Notes under the pieces: model-generated
The model's input: only the letters and a program-made list of their open reading frames with translations
What the model was told of the DNA's origin: nothing
Database searches by the model: none
Shown: piece after piece, positions 1-7,916 of the stretch
How positions within the stretch are numbered: position 1 is the first letter of the stretch
Layout of the letters: each line of letters opens with the position of its first letter
Program-made: the position numbers and the translations under genes
NCBI GenBank assembly: GCA_021731215.1
Contig: JAKFXU010000199.1
Location: 1 to 13,971 of the forward strand
Source: Rhodoferax sp.
Lineage (GTDB): Bacteria; Pseudomonadota; Gammaproteobacteria; Burkholderiales; Burkholderiaceae_C
DNA: 13,971 nt
Direction: 5' to 3'

Positions 1-241
1 GAGGAGCAACGCCGCCAGAGCGCGCCAGGGCGGCTCAACGAGAAGCGTAGCGCTGTCACCCAAAAGGTAAACTCGTTCGTGAGTACAGAAGTGAGTGTCC
101 ATGCGGCCTTGCAAGCGGAAGTGAGCGGTCAACTGCGGTTTCTAGGTTCAAACTGGTGTGGGGTTAAATTAAGCTCGGGCTGGCGCATCTGGGCCGACTT
201 CGCCGCTGTTTTGATCACCAGGGGAATGTGTGGATTTCTTG
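1..241. other. Non-coding or unassigned left edge; possible end of unrelated or mobile DNA
   Basis: No convincing gene is seen here. One plus-strand frame is open from base 1 through about 309, but it has no recognisable domain and its second half runs antisense into the cytochrome stop region, so I do not call it. The stretch holds several short similar units (GTGAGT at 79 and 91, GTGAGC at 121; the last two are inside AAGTGAG contexts) and a small AGCG-TAG-CGCT hairpin at 44-54. Repeated short units next to a gene end can mark the terminus of an insertion sequence, but no transposase or inverted terminal repeat is visible, so that is only a guess. No clear rho-independent terminator for the cytochrome gene ending at 242 is seen. 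Confidence 0.3.
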
Positions 242-1150
242 TTACTTACTGTGGCAGGTCAAGCACAGCGCGCTACCGCTATTGGCCACCCGCAAGAAAG
301 CTGGCTTGAAAGTGCTGCCGGCGCCGCCTGACGGTACACCATGCGGGTCATGACAGGAGGCGCACTCGACCTTGCCATCGTACACGCGCACCTCGCCTTT
401 GCCCATGTTGGTGTCACTGTCCACGTCAAAAAAGGTGGCGCTGCCTTTGGTCCTGCCTGGCTGCTTGTAATCCGCCGTGGCGCCACTCAGGGCCGGATAA
501 GTGATCCCTACCGGATGGTCATTTCTCAAGTCGGTACCGATGGCAAAAACGGTGAAGTCGGTGGCGCCCGCGCCGACAAAACCGGCGCCTGCGGAATGAC
601 ACGCCAAACAACCTTGCCCGGGCACAGGATTCAAACCGAGATGAACGGTCGCATCCGGGCCACGCGAGTTATCCCAAGTATTGAGAAATGTATTGTTCTG
701 CGTCGTGGCCTGGGCCGGGTCATAGCGGCCAGAGCCGGGCATGTTGATAATGGAATCTACTGCCGTCTGCCCATCGTGGCAGGACAAGCAGGCCAGCGAA
801 TTGGGGCCCGGTTGCCCCACCACCTGGGTCAGGGACGAGGTGCCCAGCAGATCATAGGTGGCGTAAGTGGTGGTCTTCAAGGTCCGATTCCACAAGGGCA
901 GCGTTACATTCGAATTGGCGCCATGGGGGGTATGGCAATAAACGCAGACCTCCTGATAGTCATTGCGATAGGGATCCATAGATACACCGCTAGGGCCACC
1001 GCCGGAAGCTTGCCGTTGCGTCATGTTGTGCCGCGTATTGCCAATACTGCCTTGATTGCTGAATTTTGTCGGCAGATCGACGTCAGCCCAAGCCAAACCA
1101 GCCCAGATTCCAAGCACAGCGAATCCGATAATTATCTTCTTGATAACCAT
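242..1150 (-). CDS. Secreted pentaheme c-type cytochrome (cytochrome c3-like), downstream paralog
   Basis: A 302-residue exported electron-transfer protein. An N-terminal signal peptide (KK, then a hydrophobic stretch to about residue 22, AWA before DVDLP) directs it to the periplasm or beyond. Five CXXCH haem sites are visible: CVYCH at 69-73, CLSCH at 121-125, CLACH at 181-185, CASCH at 263-267 and CLTCH at 296-300, two residues from the C terminus. Besides the five motif histidines there are exactly five others (41, 76, 170, 212, 270), so all five haems could be bis-His ligated. A D-rich loop at about 242-255 (DVDSDTN) resembles a calcium-binding loop. The ATG at 1150 is preceded by AGGAG with 7-base spacing. 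It lies 51 bases after a close paralog and shares its operon. The family is clear; the specific function is not. An OmcE-like extracellular conductor is one possibility, unproven. Confidence 0.9.
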   Translation of the reverse strand: MVIKKIIIGFAVLGIWAGLAWADVDLPTKFSNQGSIGNTRHNMTQRQASGGGPSGVSMDPYRNDYQEVCVYCHTPHGANSNVTLPLWNRTLKTTTYATYDLLGTSSLTQVVGQPGPNSLACLSCHDGQTAVDSIINMPGSGRYDPAQATTQNNTFLNTWDNSRGPDATVHLGLNPVPGQGCLACHSAGAGFVGAGATDFTVFAIGTDLRNDHPVGITYPALSGATADYKQPGRTKGSATFFDVDSDTNMGKGEVRVYDGKVECASCHDPHGVPSGGAGSTFKPAFLRVANSGSALCLTCHSK

Positions 1151-1157
1151 GGCTCTA

Positions 1158-1162
1158 CTCCT
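1158..1162 (-). promoter_or_regulatory. Ribosome binding site AGGAG of the downstream pentaheme cytochrome
   Basis: AGGAG on the minus strand, seven bases before the ATG at 1150. It is the strongest Shine-Dalgarno in the NHL-cytochrome unit and fixes the start of the downstream copy. The upstream paralog has a weaker site and a probable GTG start, so the downstream copy may be translated more efficiently (inference). Confidence 0.7.
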
Positions 1163-1201
1163 AGATTTTATTCAGCACAAATTGTCGATCACTTACCCAA
1201 G

Positions 1202-2110
1202 CTACTTGTCATGGCAGGTCAGGCACAGCGCGCTATTGGTATTGACCGCACGCAAAAAAGTGGGCTTAAAGACACTTCCGGGCCCTTCTGACTCAACCCC
1301 GTGCGGGTCGTGACAGGACCCGCACTCAACCTGAACTGTCCCGTCCGAAGCATACAAACGAATGTCCACTTTATCGATAGTGCCATTCCCGTTAACATCA
1401 AAAAAGGGAGTGACACCGGGCAGAGCCAATGGCTTCTTGAAATCCGTCCCCCAACCATTGATGATCGGATAAACGACGCCCACCGGATGGTCGTTTCTCA
1501 GATCGGTGCCTATGACCGCAGCGGTGAAGTCGGCCGCCCCGGCACCAAGCACACCAGCACCAGACGAATGGCAGACCAGACAACCCACCACATTCAGGCC
1601 GAGGTGAACTGTGGCATCCATACCACTGGCATGGTTCCAGGTATCGAGAAAGGCGTTGTCCTGAACCGTTGCCTGGGACAACTGATAGCGATCGACGCCG
1701 GGCATGTAGATCACCGAATCGACAGCCGTCTGTCCATCGTGGCAGGACAAGCACGCCAATGAATTAGCCCCCGGTTGTGAGACCGTCTGCGTCAACGATG
1801 AAGTGCCCAATCGGTCGTAGGTGAAATAAGACGTCGGCTTCATGGTTCGATTCCATTCAGGTTGCATGCCCGGCGTACTGGTGCTGGCCGGCGTGTGGCA
1901 ATAGACGCAGACATCCTGGTAGTCATTGCGATAGCGATCCATCAGAATCCCGTGAGGACCGCCTGACTCTTGACGCTGAGTCATGTTGTGCCGGGTGTTG
2001 GCAATACTGTCTCGATTGGAAAATTGGGTCGGCAAATCTCCCGCAGCCCTGACCATGCCAGCGCCGATTAGCAATAACGCGACCATCGAAATTATCTTTG
2101 TTCGCCTCAC
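1202..2110 (-). CDS. Secreted pentaheme c-type cytochrome (cytochrome c3-like), upstream paralog
   Basis: Paralog of the cytochrome that follows it, about 60 percent identical by eye and also 302 residues if started at the GTG at 2110. The open frame extends to a TTG at 2158. The GTG gives a normal signal peptide (MRRTK, hydrophobic core, VRA before AGDLP), the same 24-residue distance to the shared DLPT motif as in the paralog, and AAGAG eight bases upstream. Haem sites are CVYCH 68-72, CLSCH 120-124, CLVCH 177-181, CGSCH 263-267 and CLTCH 296-300. The TPH histidine just after haem 1 in the paralog is TPA here. Extra histidines occur at 53 and 160, and 11 His are present in all. A loop at about 238-249 (DVNGNGTIDKVD) matches the DxNxNGxIDxxD pattern of EF-hand or dockerin calcium sites. 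It lies 89 bases after the NHL lipoprotein gene, in the same operon. Confidence 0.88.
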   Translation of the reverse strand: MRRTKIISMVALLLIGAGMVRAAGDLPTQFSNRDSIANTRHNMTQRQESGGPHGILMDRYRNDYQDVCVYCHTPASTSTPGMQPEWNRTMKPTSYFTYDRLGTSSLTQTVSQPGANSLACLSCHDGQTAVDSVIYMPGVDRYQLSQATVQDNAFLDTWNHASGMDATVHLGLNVVGCLVCHSSGAGVLGAGAADFTAAVIGTDLRNDHPVGVVYPIINGWGTDFKKPLALPGVTPFFDVNGNGTIDKVDIRLYASDGTVQVECGSCHDPHGVESEGPGSVFKPTFLRAVNTNSALCLTCHDK

Positions 2111-2199
2111 CTGTCCGACTCTTTCGAAACATTGCCCGGCAAGCTCAACCGTCACCAAGAGTTCCTCAATTCAAGAAAACGGCTACTCCGAACTAGTAG

Positions 2200-3300
2200 T
2201 CACTGCGACAACATTTGCCGCCCTTCCTTCTCGCTCAGCCGCCGAAAAACCTCGACTTTGTTGAATAACTGATCAACGGCGTAGATGCGCCCAGTCTCAT
2301 CGACCGCAATGCCACTCAGCATTCCAAATTTTCCGGGATTGTTGACGCCTCCACCTTGACCTACCGCAAGCAACAGTTGACCCGCTTGATTGAATACCTG
2401 AAAGTTGTTAAAGCTGGCATCGGTCACGTAGACGTTTCCGTCATCATCAACCGCAATGCCGCGTGGGCGGGCGAAATTGCCAGGATTGACGCCGAGCTGC
2501 CCGAAAGTGCGCAGAAAGTTGCCATCGCGGTCAAAGGCCTGCACCCTGAAATTGCCTGAATCGAGCACATACAAGGTGCCATCGGGTCCGGTTGCTGCCT
2601 GCAATGGAACGTTAAATTGACCCTCGCCACTGCCCCGTGTGCCGATGATCTTGAGTTTTGTTCCATCCTTGGCGTAAATGACCACCCGGTGGTTGTTGCT
2701 TTCGTTGTAAGAACGATCAACGGCATAAATCCGCTCGCCATCGCGACTGACCGCCACCCCGGTGGGTCGATCCAGATCAGCCGGACCGCCGATGGCACGC
2801 AGGAACAGGCCGAGGCTGTCAAACACCAACACCTGACGCCGCTTGGAATCCGCCACATATACATTGGATTGGTGATCCAACGCCAGCCCGGCCGGTTTTC
2901 CCAAGGCATTGGGTGCGCGCTGGCCGAACCGGAACAGTCTGCGCCGCGGCACATCAAACACAATAATCGATTCAGTCCGCAGATCGGCCACATAAATTCG
3001 CCCCTGGCGCGCAACGATGGCAGCCGCTTTTTCAAAAACTGGACGTTCCGACAAGGCGGACGCACCCGACAGCGCACGCATCAATTTGTCTTTGTCGAGC
3101 TCGGGCGGCGCAATATCGGCTGCTGAACGCAGCACTGTTTCATAGGCAAGGCGCGGCTGATCGGGCAACTGCGGCCAGACCAAGGGACTCTTGTCAGCCG
3201 TGCTGGATGGCTCAGGCGGCGCAGCGCAGGCCACCAGCAACACCGCGCACGCCAGACTGAGCAAACGCGAGGTCTGCAAGTTACGAAAGGGAAACTTCAT
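2200..3300 (-). CDS. Six-bladed NHL-repeat beta-propeller lipoprotein
   Basis: A 366-residue protein with a lipoprotein signal: a basic, then hydrophobic N terminus ending in LVAC, with Cys25 as the probable lipidated residue. It is followed by a Pro/Ser-rich linker (26-50). Residues from about 92 to 353 form about six NHL-type blades of the pattern GxAVDxxGxIYVxDxxxxxVxVF; the blade cores are near 100-116, 136-161, 179-210, 231-258, 278-305 and 328-352. Propellers of this kind bind protein or small ligands or serve as scaffolds; no catalytic residues are recognised. It begins the operon that continues into the two pentaheme cytochromes, so a role in docking, stabilising or assembling those cytochromes at the outer membrane is a reasonable inference. 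The ATG at 3300 has no good Shine-Dalgarno close to it. It could also be a binding protein unrelated to electron transfer. Confidence 0.88.
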   Translation of the reverse strand: MKFPFRNLQTSRLLSLACAVLLVACAAPPEPSSTADKSPLVWPQLPDQPRLAYETVLRSAADIAPPELDKDKLMRALSGASALSERPVFEKAAAIVARQGRIYVADLRTESIIVFDVPRRRLFRFGQRAPNALGKPAGLALDHQSNVYVADSKRRQVLVFDSLGLFLRAIGGPADLDRPTGVAVSRDGERIYAVDRSYNESNNHRVVIYAKDGTKLKIIGTRGSGEGQFNVPLQAATGPDGTLYVLDSGNFRVQAFDRDGNFLRTFGQLGVNPGNFARPRGIAVDDDGNVYVTDASFNNFQVFNQAGQLLLAVGQGGGVNNPGKFGMLSGIAVDETGRIYAVDQLFNKVEVFRRLSEKEGRQMLSQ

Positions 3301-3425
3301 ATGACTATGAAAGCCGGGTAACTACTCACTTCGCTCCCCCTTCCTGAACCTTGAAATTTTAGTGCTTGTTCAAATTCATGCCAGTTATCAAGAGACAACA
3401 ACGGCAAGCGGCATGGAAACGAAGA

Positions 3426-3454
3426 ACCTTAGCCGGATTCTTTTTTCTTGACAA
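3426..3454 (-). promoter_or_regulatory. Candidate sigma70-type promoter for the NHL-cytochrome operon
   Basis: On the minus strand TTGTCA (3454-3449, five of six matches to TTGACA) is followed by a 17-base spacer that starts A-rich, then TAAGGT (3431-3426, about half-matching TATAAT). This would give a 5' leader of roughly 120 bases before the ATG at 3300. The -35 and spacing are good; the -10 is poor, so the call is tentative and an activator may be needed. Confidence 0.3.
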
Positions 3455-3581
3455 GCACCCATCTCAAGGAAAGCGATATCTGTGCTGCGCGCTCCATTGA
3501 GATCGGCGCCAAACCCCAGGTAGCGACGCATTATGCTGCGGCGAGACAGGCGACCCAAAACTCAAACCGAGGGCCAAGCTA

Positions 3582-3615
3582 CCCTGCGCTTACATTACTG
3601 TCAGGCAACGCAGGG
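3582..3615. repeat. Inverted repeat downstream of ccmI
   Basis: Seven-base perfect arms CCCTGCG (3582-3588) and CGCAGGG (3609-3615) enclose 20 bases, about 30-60 bases past the ccmI stop in the direction of transcription. There is no T-run after it on the minus strand, so it is not a standard rho-independent terminator. It could be a weak RNA hairpin or chance. Confidence 0.25.
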
Positions 3616-3644
3616 GTGCCGCAATTGGATACCGAAAGGCGTGT

Positions 3645-4925
3645 TTATGGCCGCTGGACATTGATCCTGATCTTCAGGTCTTTGGTGCCGGTGCGCACCG
3701 GCGCGGTCAAACCCTCGAAGTCCCCGGCGCTCGGGCTGGCGTTACCCGACTTCGAGATGCGCGCACCCACCACCACCATCGGAACACTCGACAGCTTGAC
3801 ATCGGGCGCCATGCTCATGCTGTCGTCGAGAACAAAGCGAGTGGGCAGATCTTTCACCTGTTTGCGCAGCACTGCCAACGGGATAGGCGAGCCCTGCGCG
3901 GCGCGGGCGAAGATGAAGACGGTGTCGGTATCGGCCACTTTGGCACGCAGCGCGGGGTCGAGTTCGACGCTACCGGCGACCTCGGCGCCGGCCACCGCCA
4001 CTGCCGCCGCCGGCGGTGGCGCCGGTGGCCTTAACGCAGCGCCAGCCCCTGCAGTTTGGGCCGGAGGCCGAGCTCCGGCCTGGCTTTGCGCCTCGCTGAT
4101 ACTGCTTGCGGTCGAGCGCGCGATGTCCGATTCAGGTGGCACCAGCAGCAATATTTTTTGCCACTGCGTCACCGCGCCTTGATAGTCACGCCGTTCGAAG
4201 GCGGCACTGCCGGACAAGGCCAGTGCCTTGATATTTTTCGGGTCGGCCGCCAGGGCCTGGACAATCAGTTGCTCTGGCGCGCCCTGCAGGCTCCGGTTCG
4301 AAGCCATGGCCAGGGTGTCGGCGTAGTCAGCCAGCAGCGTTGCGTTGGCGGGCACCAGTTTGACCAGTTGACCATAGGCCTGTGCAGCTTCGCCGAAGCG
4401 GCCCAGCGCATTGTAGGAACGCGCCAGCATGTTCCACCCTTCGGCATTGCCGGGTTCCTTCTGGAGGCGCTGCGCAAGCGCCGCAACCATCTCCTGAATT
4501 TGCGCCTCGGTCACCGCGTGCGCCTGGTTCTGCGGTGGTACGGCGGCCGCCTGTTTCGGATCGAGTCCGGCGGGTGAGCCCAGCAAGCCATACAGGGCAA
4601 GAGCGAGCATCGGCACGCTTATGCCAACCGCGATCGCAGCCCAGCGCTTGTCGGCGACGGCATCGGTGGCGGGCGCGCCCGGCTGCACGTCTTCGACCAC
4701 GCGCCGCTCCAGTTCCTGCTTTGCTTTCTCATAGGCTGGCACATTGATGATGCCATTGGCCAGATCGGCATCGAGCTCGCGCAACTGGTCGCGCAGCACC
4801 GTCAGATTGACCTCATCGCGCAGCGCATGGGGGTTCACAACCGCCGTCTTGCGCAGCAGCGGGGGCAAAACAAACAGCAGGGCAGCGGCCAGCAACAAAG
4901 CCGCGGCAATTAAAAATACGGTCAT
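3645..4925 (-). CDS. ccmI: Cytochrome c maturation protein CcmI (TPR apocytochrome chaperone)
   Basis: A 426-residue membrane protein that in System I binds apocytochrome c and presents it to the CcmF-CcmH haem ligation complex. TM1 (about 3-24) and TM2 (about 95-116) flank a cytoplasmic loop with the CcmI-type LRDQLRELD and LERRVVEDV segments. A periplasmic TPR region covers about 145-265. A long Ala/Pro-rich linker (about 283-318) joins it to a C-terminal CycH-like domain (about 319-426, with SVELDP and VFIFARA). The ATG overlaps the ccmH stop as ATGA, so the two are translationally coupled; in some bacteria CcmH and CcmI are fused. It is the last gene of the ccm series here. Confidence 0.93.
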   Translation of the reverse strand: MTVFLIAAALLLAAALLFVLPPLLRKTAVVNPHALRDEVNLTVLRDQLRELDADLANGIINVPAYEKAKQELERRVVEDVQPGAPATDAVADKRWAAIAVGISVPMLALALYGLLGSPAGLDPKQAAAVPPQNQAHAVTEAQIQEMVAALAQRLQKEPGNAEGWNMLARSYNALGRFGEAAQAYGQLVKLVPANATLLADYADTLAMASNRSLQGAPEQLIVQALAADPKNIKALALSGSAAFERRDYQGAVTQWQKILLLVPPESDIARSTASSISEAQSQAGARPPAQTAGAGAALRPPAPPPAAAVAVAGAEVAGSVELDPALRAKVADTDTVFIFARAAQGSPIPLAVLRKQVKDLPTRFVLDDSMSMAPDVKLSSVPMVVVGARISKSGNASPSAGDFEGLTAPVRTGTKDLKIRINVQRP

Positions 4926-5392
4926 TTTTTTTCTTTCACGTCGGGGGTCGCGCGCAGCAGCTCCGAGGCGCGCTGCATTTCGGCTTGCGGCAAGTCGTCA
5001 ACCGGAGAACGGCCCCGGCGCAACTTCAGACCGAGCAAAACAATGCCACCGATCAGCAGCACAAATGGTCCGAACCAGAGCAGCCAGGTGGTCGCCTTGA
5101 GCGGGGGGCGGAACAGAATGAAATCACCGTAGCGCTGCACCATGTAGTCCAGGATGTCTTTGTCCGACATGCCTTGTCCGAGCATTTCGCGCACCTGATT
5201 TTTCAGGTCGACCGCCAGCGGGGCGGTCGAGGCGGCAATCGTCTCGTTCTGACACACCAGGCAGCGCAGTTCTTCGGAAATCGCCATCACATGCTGTTCC
5301 AGCGCCGGGTTGGCGGCCACCGGCTTGGCTTCATTGGCAAGAGCTGACACCATCAACAGCGCCAGCCAACAGCCGAAAAATAATTTACGCAC
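4922..5392 (-). CDS. ccmH: Cytochrome c maturation thiol oxidoreductase CcmH (CcmL type)
   Basis: A 156-residue thioredox-type protein that helps reduce the CXXCH cysteines of apocytochrome c, working with CcmG and CcmF. It has a cleavable signal peptide (1-19, SALA before NEA), a three-helix periplasmic domain with the family motif LRCLVCQN (Cys44 and Cys47), the LDYMVQRYGDFIL segment, and one C-terminal TM (about 103-122) followed by a charged cytoplasmic tail. It lacks the TPR half found in long E. coli CcmH; that part is the separate CcmI downstream. The start is a GTG at 5392, overlapping the ccmG stop by eight bases. Confidence 0.95.
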   Translation of the reverse strand: MRKLFFGCWLALLMVSALANEAKPVAANPALEQHVMAISEELRCLVCQNETIAASTAPLAVDLKNQVREMLGQGMSDKDILDYMVQRYGDFILFRPPLKATTWLLWFGPFVLLIGGIVLLGLKLRRGRSPVDDLPQAEMQRASELLRATPDVKEKK

Positions 5393-5912
5393 GGTTGAGC
5401 TCTTTAATCAAGGGTAGGATTTTGCTGTTGATGTCTTCGGTGCTGACCGGGCCAATATGCTTCATCCGGATCACGCCCAGCTTGTCAATGACAAAGGTTT
5501 CGGGCACGCCATAGACGCCGTAGTCAATGCCAACGCGGCCGTTTGCATCGAAGGCAGACACGGCGTAGGGGTTGCCGAACTGGCGCAACCAGCCGATCCC
5601 CGCTTCCCGCCCGTCCTTGTAGTTGAGCCCCAGAATCGGCACCACGCCCTGGCGCGCCAAGTCCATCAGCACCGGATGCTCGACCCGGCACGACACGCAC
5701 CACGAGGCCCAGACATTGAGCAACCAGACTTGTCCGACCATGTCCTGCGGCGAGATGGTTTTGCCGGGCTCGTGCAGTTGGGTCAATTGGAACGCAGGCG
5801 CCGGTTTGCCAATGAAGGGCGATGGAACTTCGCGTGGGTTCAAGCGCAGCCCGATACCGAGAAACACGATCAGTGCAATGAACAGGCCGAGCGGCAAAAG
5901 AAATCGTTTCAT
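5385..5912 (-). CDS. ccmG: Thiol:disulfide interchange protein CcmG (DsbE)
   Basis: A 175-residue membrane-anchored periplasmic thioredoxin that keeps apocytochrome cysteines reduced before haem attachment. An N-terminal TM (about 4-22) is followed by a thioredoxin fold with NVWASWCVSC (active-site Cys72 and Cys75) and the cis-proline segment GVYGVPETFVID typical of CcmG. Its length is normal for the family. Nine bases separate it from the ccmF stop, and it overlaps ccmH. The active-site dipeptide is VS rather than the more familiar EP or PT; this is probably a lineage variant. Confidence 0.95.
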   Translation of the reverse strand: MKRFLLPLGLFIALIVFLGIGLRLNPREVPSPFIGKPAPAFQLTQLHEPGKTISPQDMVGQVWLLNVWASWCVSCRVEHPVLMDLARQGVVPILGLNYKDGREAGIGWLRQFGNPYAVSAFDANGRVGIDYGVYGVPETFVIDKLGVIRMKHIGPVSTEDINSKILPLIKELNRA

Positions 5913-5921
5913 GCGTCGGCC

Positions 5922-7916
5922 TTAAACTGCAACTTTGCTTGGCTCAACGCCAACTGCTGGCGCTGTCGCCGCTTGCCGCTTGCGCGAAGCCACGCGATAG
6001 CGACGATCCGATGCCGCCAAAATACCGCCCAAAGCCATGATCAGGCAACCAAACCAGATCCAACTGACAAAGGGCTTGTGCTGCACGCGCACGACCCAGG
6101 CGTCCTGACTGGCAGCCTCACCCATCGATATATAGAGGTCGCGTGTGAAACCCCGATTGATGGCAGCTTCGGTCATCGGCATGTTTTGCACCGTGTAGAG
6201 CCGTTTTTGCGCCGCCATGGTGGCAATTTTTTTATCGCCGTAGGTGACGTCGAAAGTCCCTTGCTCGGCAATGTAGTTGGGGCCCTTGATTTCCCTCAGA
6301 TCGGTCATGCGGAAGGTATAACCACCGGCGTTGGTGGTGTCGCCCACGCGCATGACGACCTCGTTGCTGGTCTCCAGGCCATTGACCAGCGTCACGCCGA
6401 TCACGAACACGCCAATACCGGCATGCCCCACCAGCATGCCCCAGTAGCTGCGCGTCTGGCTGCTCATGCGCTGCCACAGCGAGGTGCCGACCGGCGCGTT
6501 GCGCAAGCGCTGCAGCAGGTGGGACGCCGTGGCCAGCAAGATCCAGACGGCGAACGCGAGCCCCAGCATAACCATCGGAGACAGCGTAAACAGCAAGGCG
6601 GCCGCCAGCGTGAACAGCAAGGTGCCCAATCCGATCCAGCGCACGCGGGACAACACCTCATTGAAGGCCGCATCCTTCCAGCGCACAAACGGCGCCACCG
6701 CCATCAGCAGCAAAACCGGGATCATCAAGGGCACGAATACCGTATCGAAATAGGGCGGGCCAACCGAAATTTTGCCAAGCCCAAGTGCATCGAGAAACAG
6801 CGGATACAGCGTACCCAGCAAGATCGCGCCGGTTGCCGCCAGCAACAGCACATTGTTGAGCAGCAGCATGGATTCACGCGAAAACAGGCTGAATTTGCCG
6901 CCCACGCCGATTTTGGGTGCGCGCCAGGCATACAGCGTCAGCGAGCCGCCGATCACAACCGCCAGGAACACCAACAGGTAAAGGCCGCGCCGCGGATCGG
7001 TGGCGAAGGCATGGACCGAGGTCAGCACGCCCGAACGCACCAGAAAGGCGCCCAGCAGCGACAGCGAGAAAGTAACAATGGCGAGCAGCACGGTCCAGTT
7101 CTTGAAGCTGCCGCGTTTTTCGGTGACGGCCAGCGAATGGATCAGCGCGGTGCCAACCAGCCACGGCATGAAGGATGCATTTTCAACCGCATCCCAAAAC
7201 CACCAGCCCCCCCAGCCGAGTTCATAGTAGGCCCAGAAGCTGCCCAGGAAAATGCCGAGTGTCAGAAACACCCACGCGACCAACGTCCAGGGCCGCGACC
7301 AGCGTGCCCACGTGGCATCGAGTTGGCCACCCATGAGGGCCGCGATGGCAAAAGAAAAGGCCACCGAGAAGCCGACGTAACCCATGTACAGCAGCGGCGG
7401 GTGAATGATCATGCCGAAATCCTGTAGCAAGGGATTGAGGTCGCGCCCATCCACGGCACCCGGCAACAGCCGGTCAAGCGGATTGGAGGTGAACAACATG
7501 AAGCTCAGGAAGCCGATGCTGATCAATCCCATCACGCCCAGCACGCGGGCGACGGTTTCGTCCGGCAACTGGTGACTAAAGCGGGCAACCGCGAACGTCC
7601 ACAGCATCAGCATCCAGGTCCACAGCAGCAAGGAGCCTTCGTGGCTGCCCCAGGAGGCGGCAAAGCGGTAATAGACCGGCAGCGTCGAATTCGAATTGCT
7701 GGCAACGTTGGTCACCGAAAAATCGTTGATGATAAACGAATAGATCAGGGCTAAAAGCGCGATGGACGTGAACACGAACTGCCCGCTGGCCACCGGTCGC
7801 GCCAGCGCCATCCAGCGCTGATTGCCGCGAAAGGATCCGATAATTGGAAGGGTACCTAGCACCAGCCCCAGGCACAGCGCCAGAATCAACGAGAAATTAC
7901 CGAGTTCAGGAATCAT
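5922..7916 (-). CDS. ccmF: Haem lyase subunit CcmF
   Basis: A 664-residue polytopic inner-membrane protein that takes haem from CcmE and joins it to apocytochrome c. The WWD haem-handling motif WGGWWFWD is at 235-242. Conserved histidines are visible at 172 (IHPPLLYMG), 260 (ALIHS), 302 (SVHAFA) and 498 (VGHAG), matching the periplasmic and transmembrane haem ligands of the family. A periplasmic domain at about 515-610 precedes the last TM (about 617-636) and a short basic tail. The length is normal. The ATG overlaps the ccmE stop as ATGA. The family identity is secure. Confidence 0.97.
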   Translation of the reverse strand: MIPELGNFSLILALCLGLVLGTLPIIGSFRGNQRWMALARPVASGQFVFTSIALLALIYSFIINDFSVTNVASNSNSTLPVYYRFAASWGSHEGSLLLWTWMLMLWTFAVARFSHQLPDETVARVLGVMGLISIGFLSFMLFTSNPLDRLLPGAVDGRDLNPLLQDFGMIIHPPLLYMGYVGFSVAFSFAIAALMGGQLDATWARWSRPWTLVAWVFLTLGIFLGSFWAYYELGWGGWWFWDAVENASFMPWLVGTALIHSLAVTEKRGSFKNWTVLLAIVTFSLSLLGAFLVRSGVLTSVHAFATDPRRGLYLLVFLAVVIGGSLTLYAWRAPKIGVGGKFSLFSRESMLLLNNVLLLAATGAILLGTLYPLFLDALGLGKISVGPPYFDTVFVPLMIPVLLLMAVAPFVRWKDAAFNEVLSRVRWIGLGTLLFTLAAALLFTLSPMVMLGLAFAVWILLATASHLLQRLRNAPVGTSLWQRMSSQTRSYWGMLVGHAGIGVFVIGVTLVNGLETSNEVVMRVGDTTNAGGYTFRMTDLREIKGPNYIAEQGTFDVTYGDKKIATMAAQKRLYTVQNMPMTEAAINRGFTRDLYISMGEAASQDAWVVRVQHKPFVSWIWFGCLIMALGGILAASDRRYRVASRKRQAATAPAVGVEPSKVAV

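Larger units (their letters stand above)
3301..3644. other. 344-base intergenic region between ccmI and the NHL-cytochrome unit
   Basis: No credible gene is found on either strand; the plus-strand frame crossing it runs deep into antisense of ccmI and has no domain. The interval separates two co-directional units and should hold the end of the ccm transcript and the promoter of the NHL-cytochrome operon. A candidate promoter and a weak inverted repeat are listed separately. No U-tract terminator is seen after ccmI, so read-through from the ccm operon remains possible. Confidence 0.6.

Noticed and set aside
79..309. Small plus-strand gene at the left edge
   Set aside because: No Shine-Dalgarno or domain, and its second half is antisense to the certain end of the cytochrome.
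341..1291. A 316-codon plus-strand open frame
   Set aside because: Antisense to the downstream pentaheme cytochrome and the end of its paralog; no recognisable motif and contradicted by clear CXXCH proteins on the other strand.
3582..3615. Rho-independent terminator after ccmI
   Set aside because: The inverted repeat has only seven-base arms, a 20-base loop and no T-run.
5457..7427. A 656-codon open frame on the plus strand
   Set aside because: It lies antisense to ccmG and ccmF, is rich in His/Gln/Arg in a way typical of mirrored high-GC coding sequence, and has no domain; the minus-strand genes are certain.
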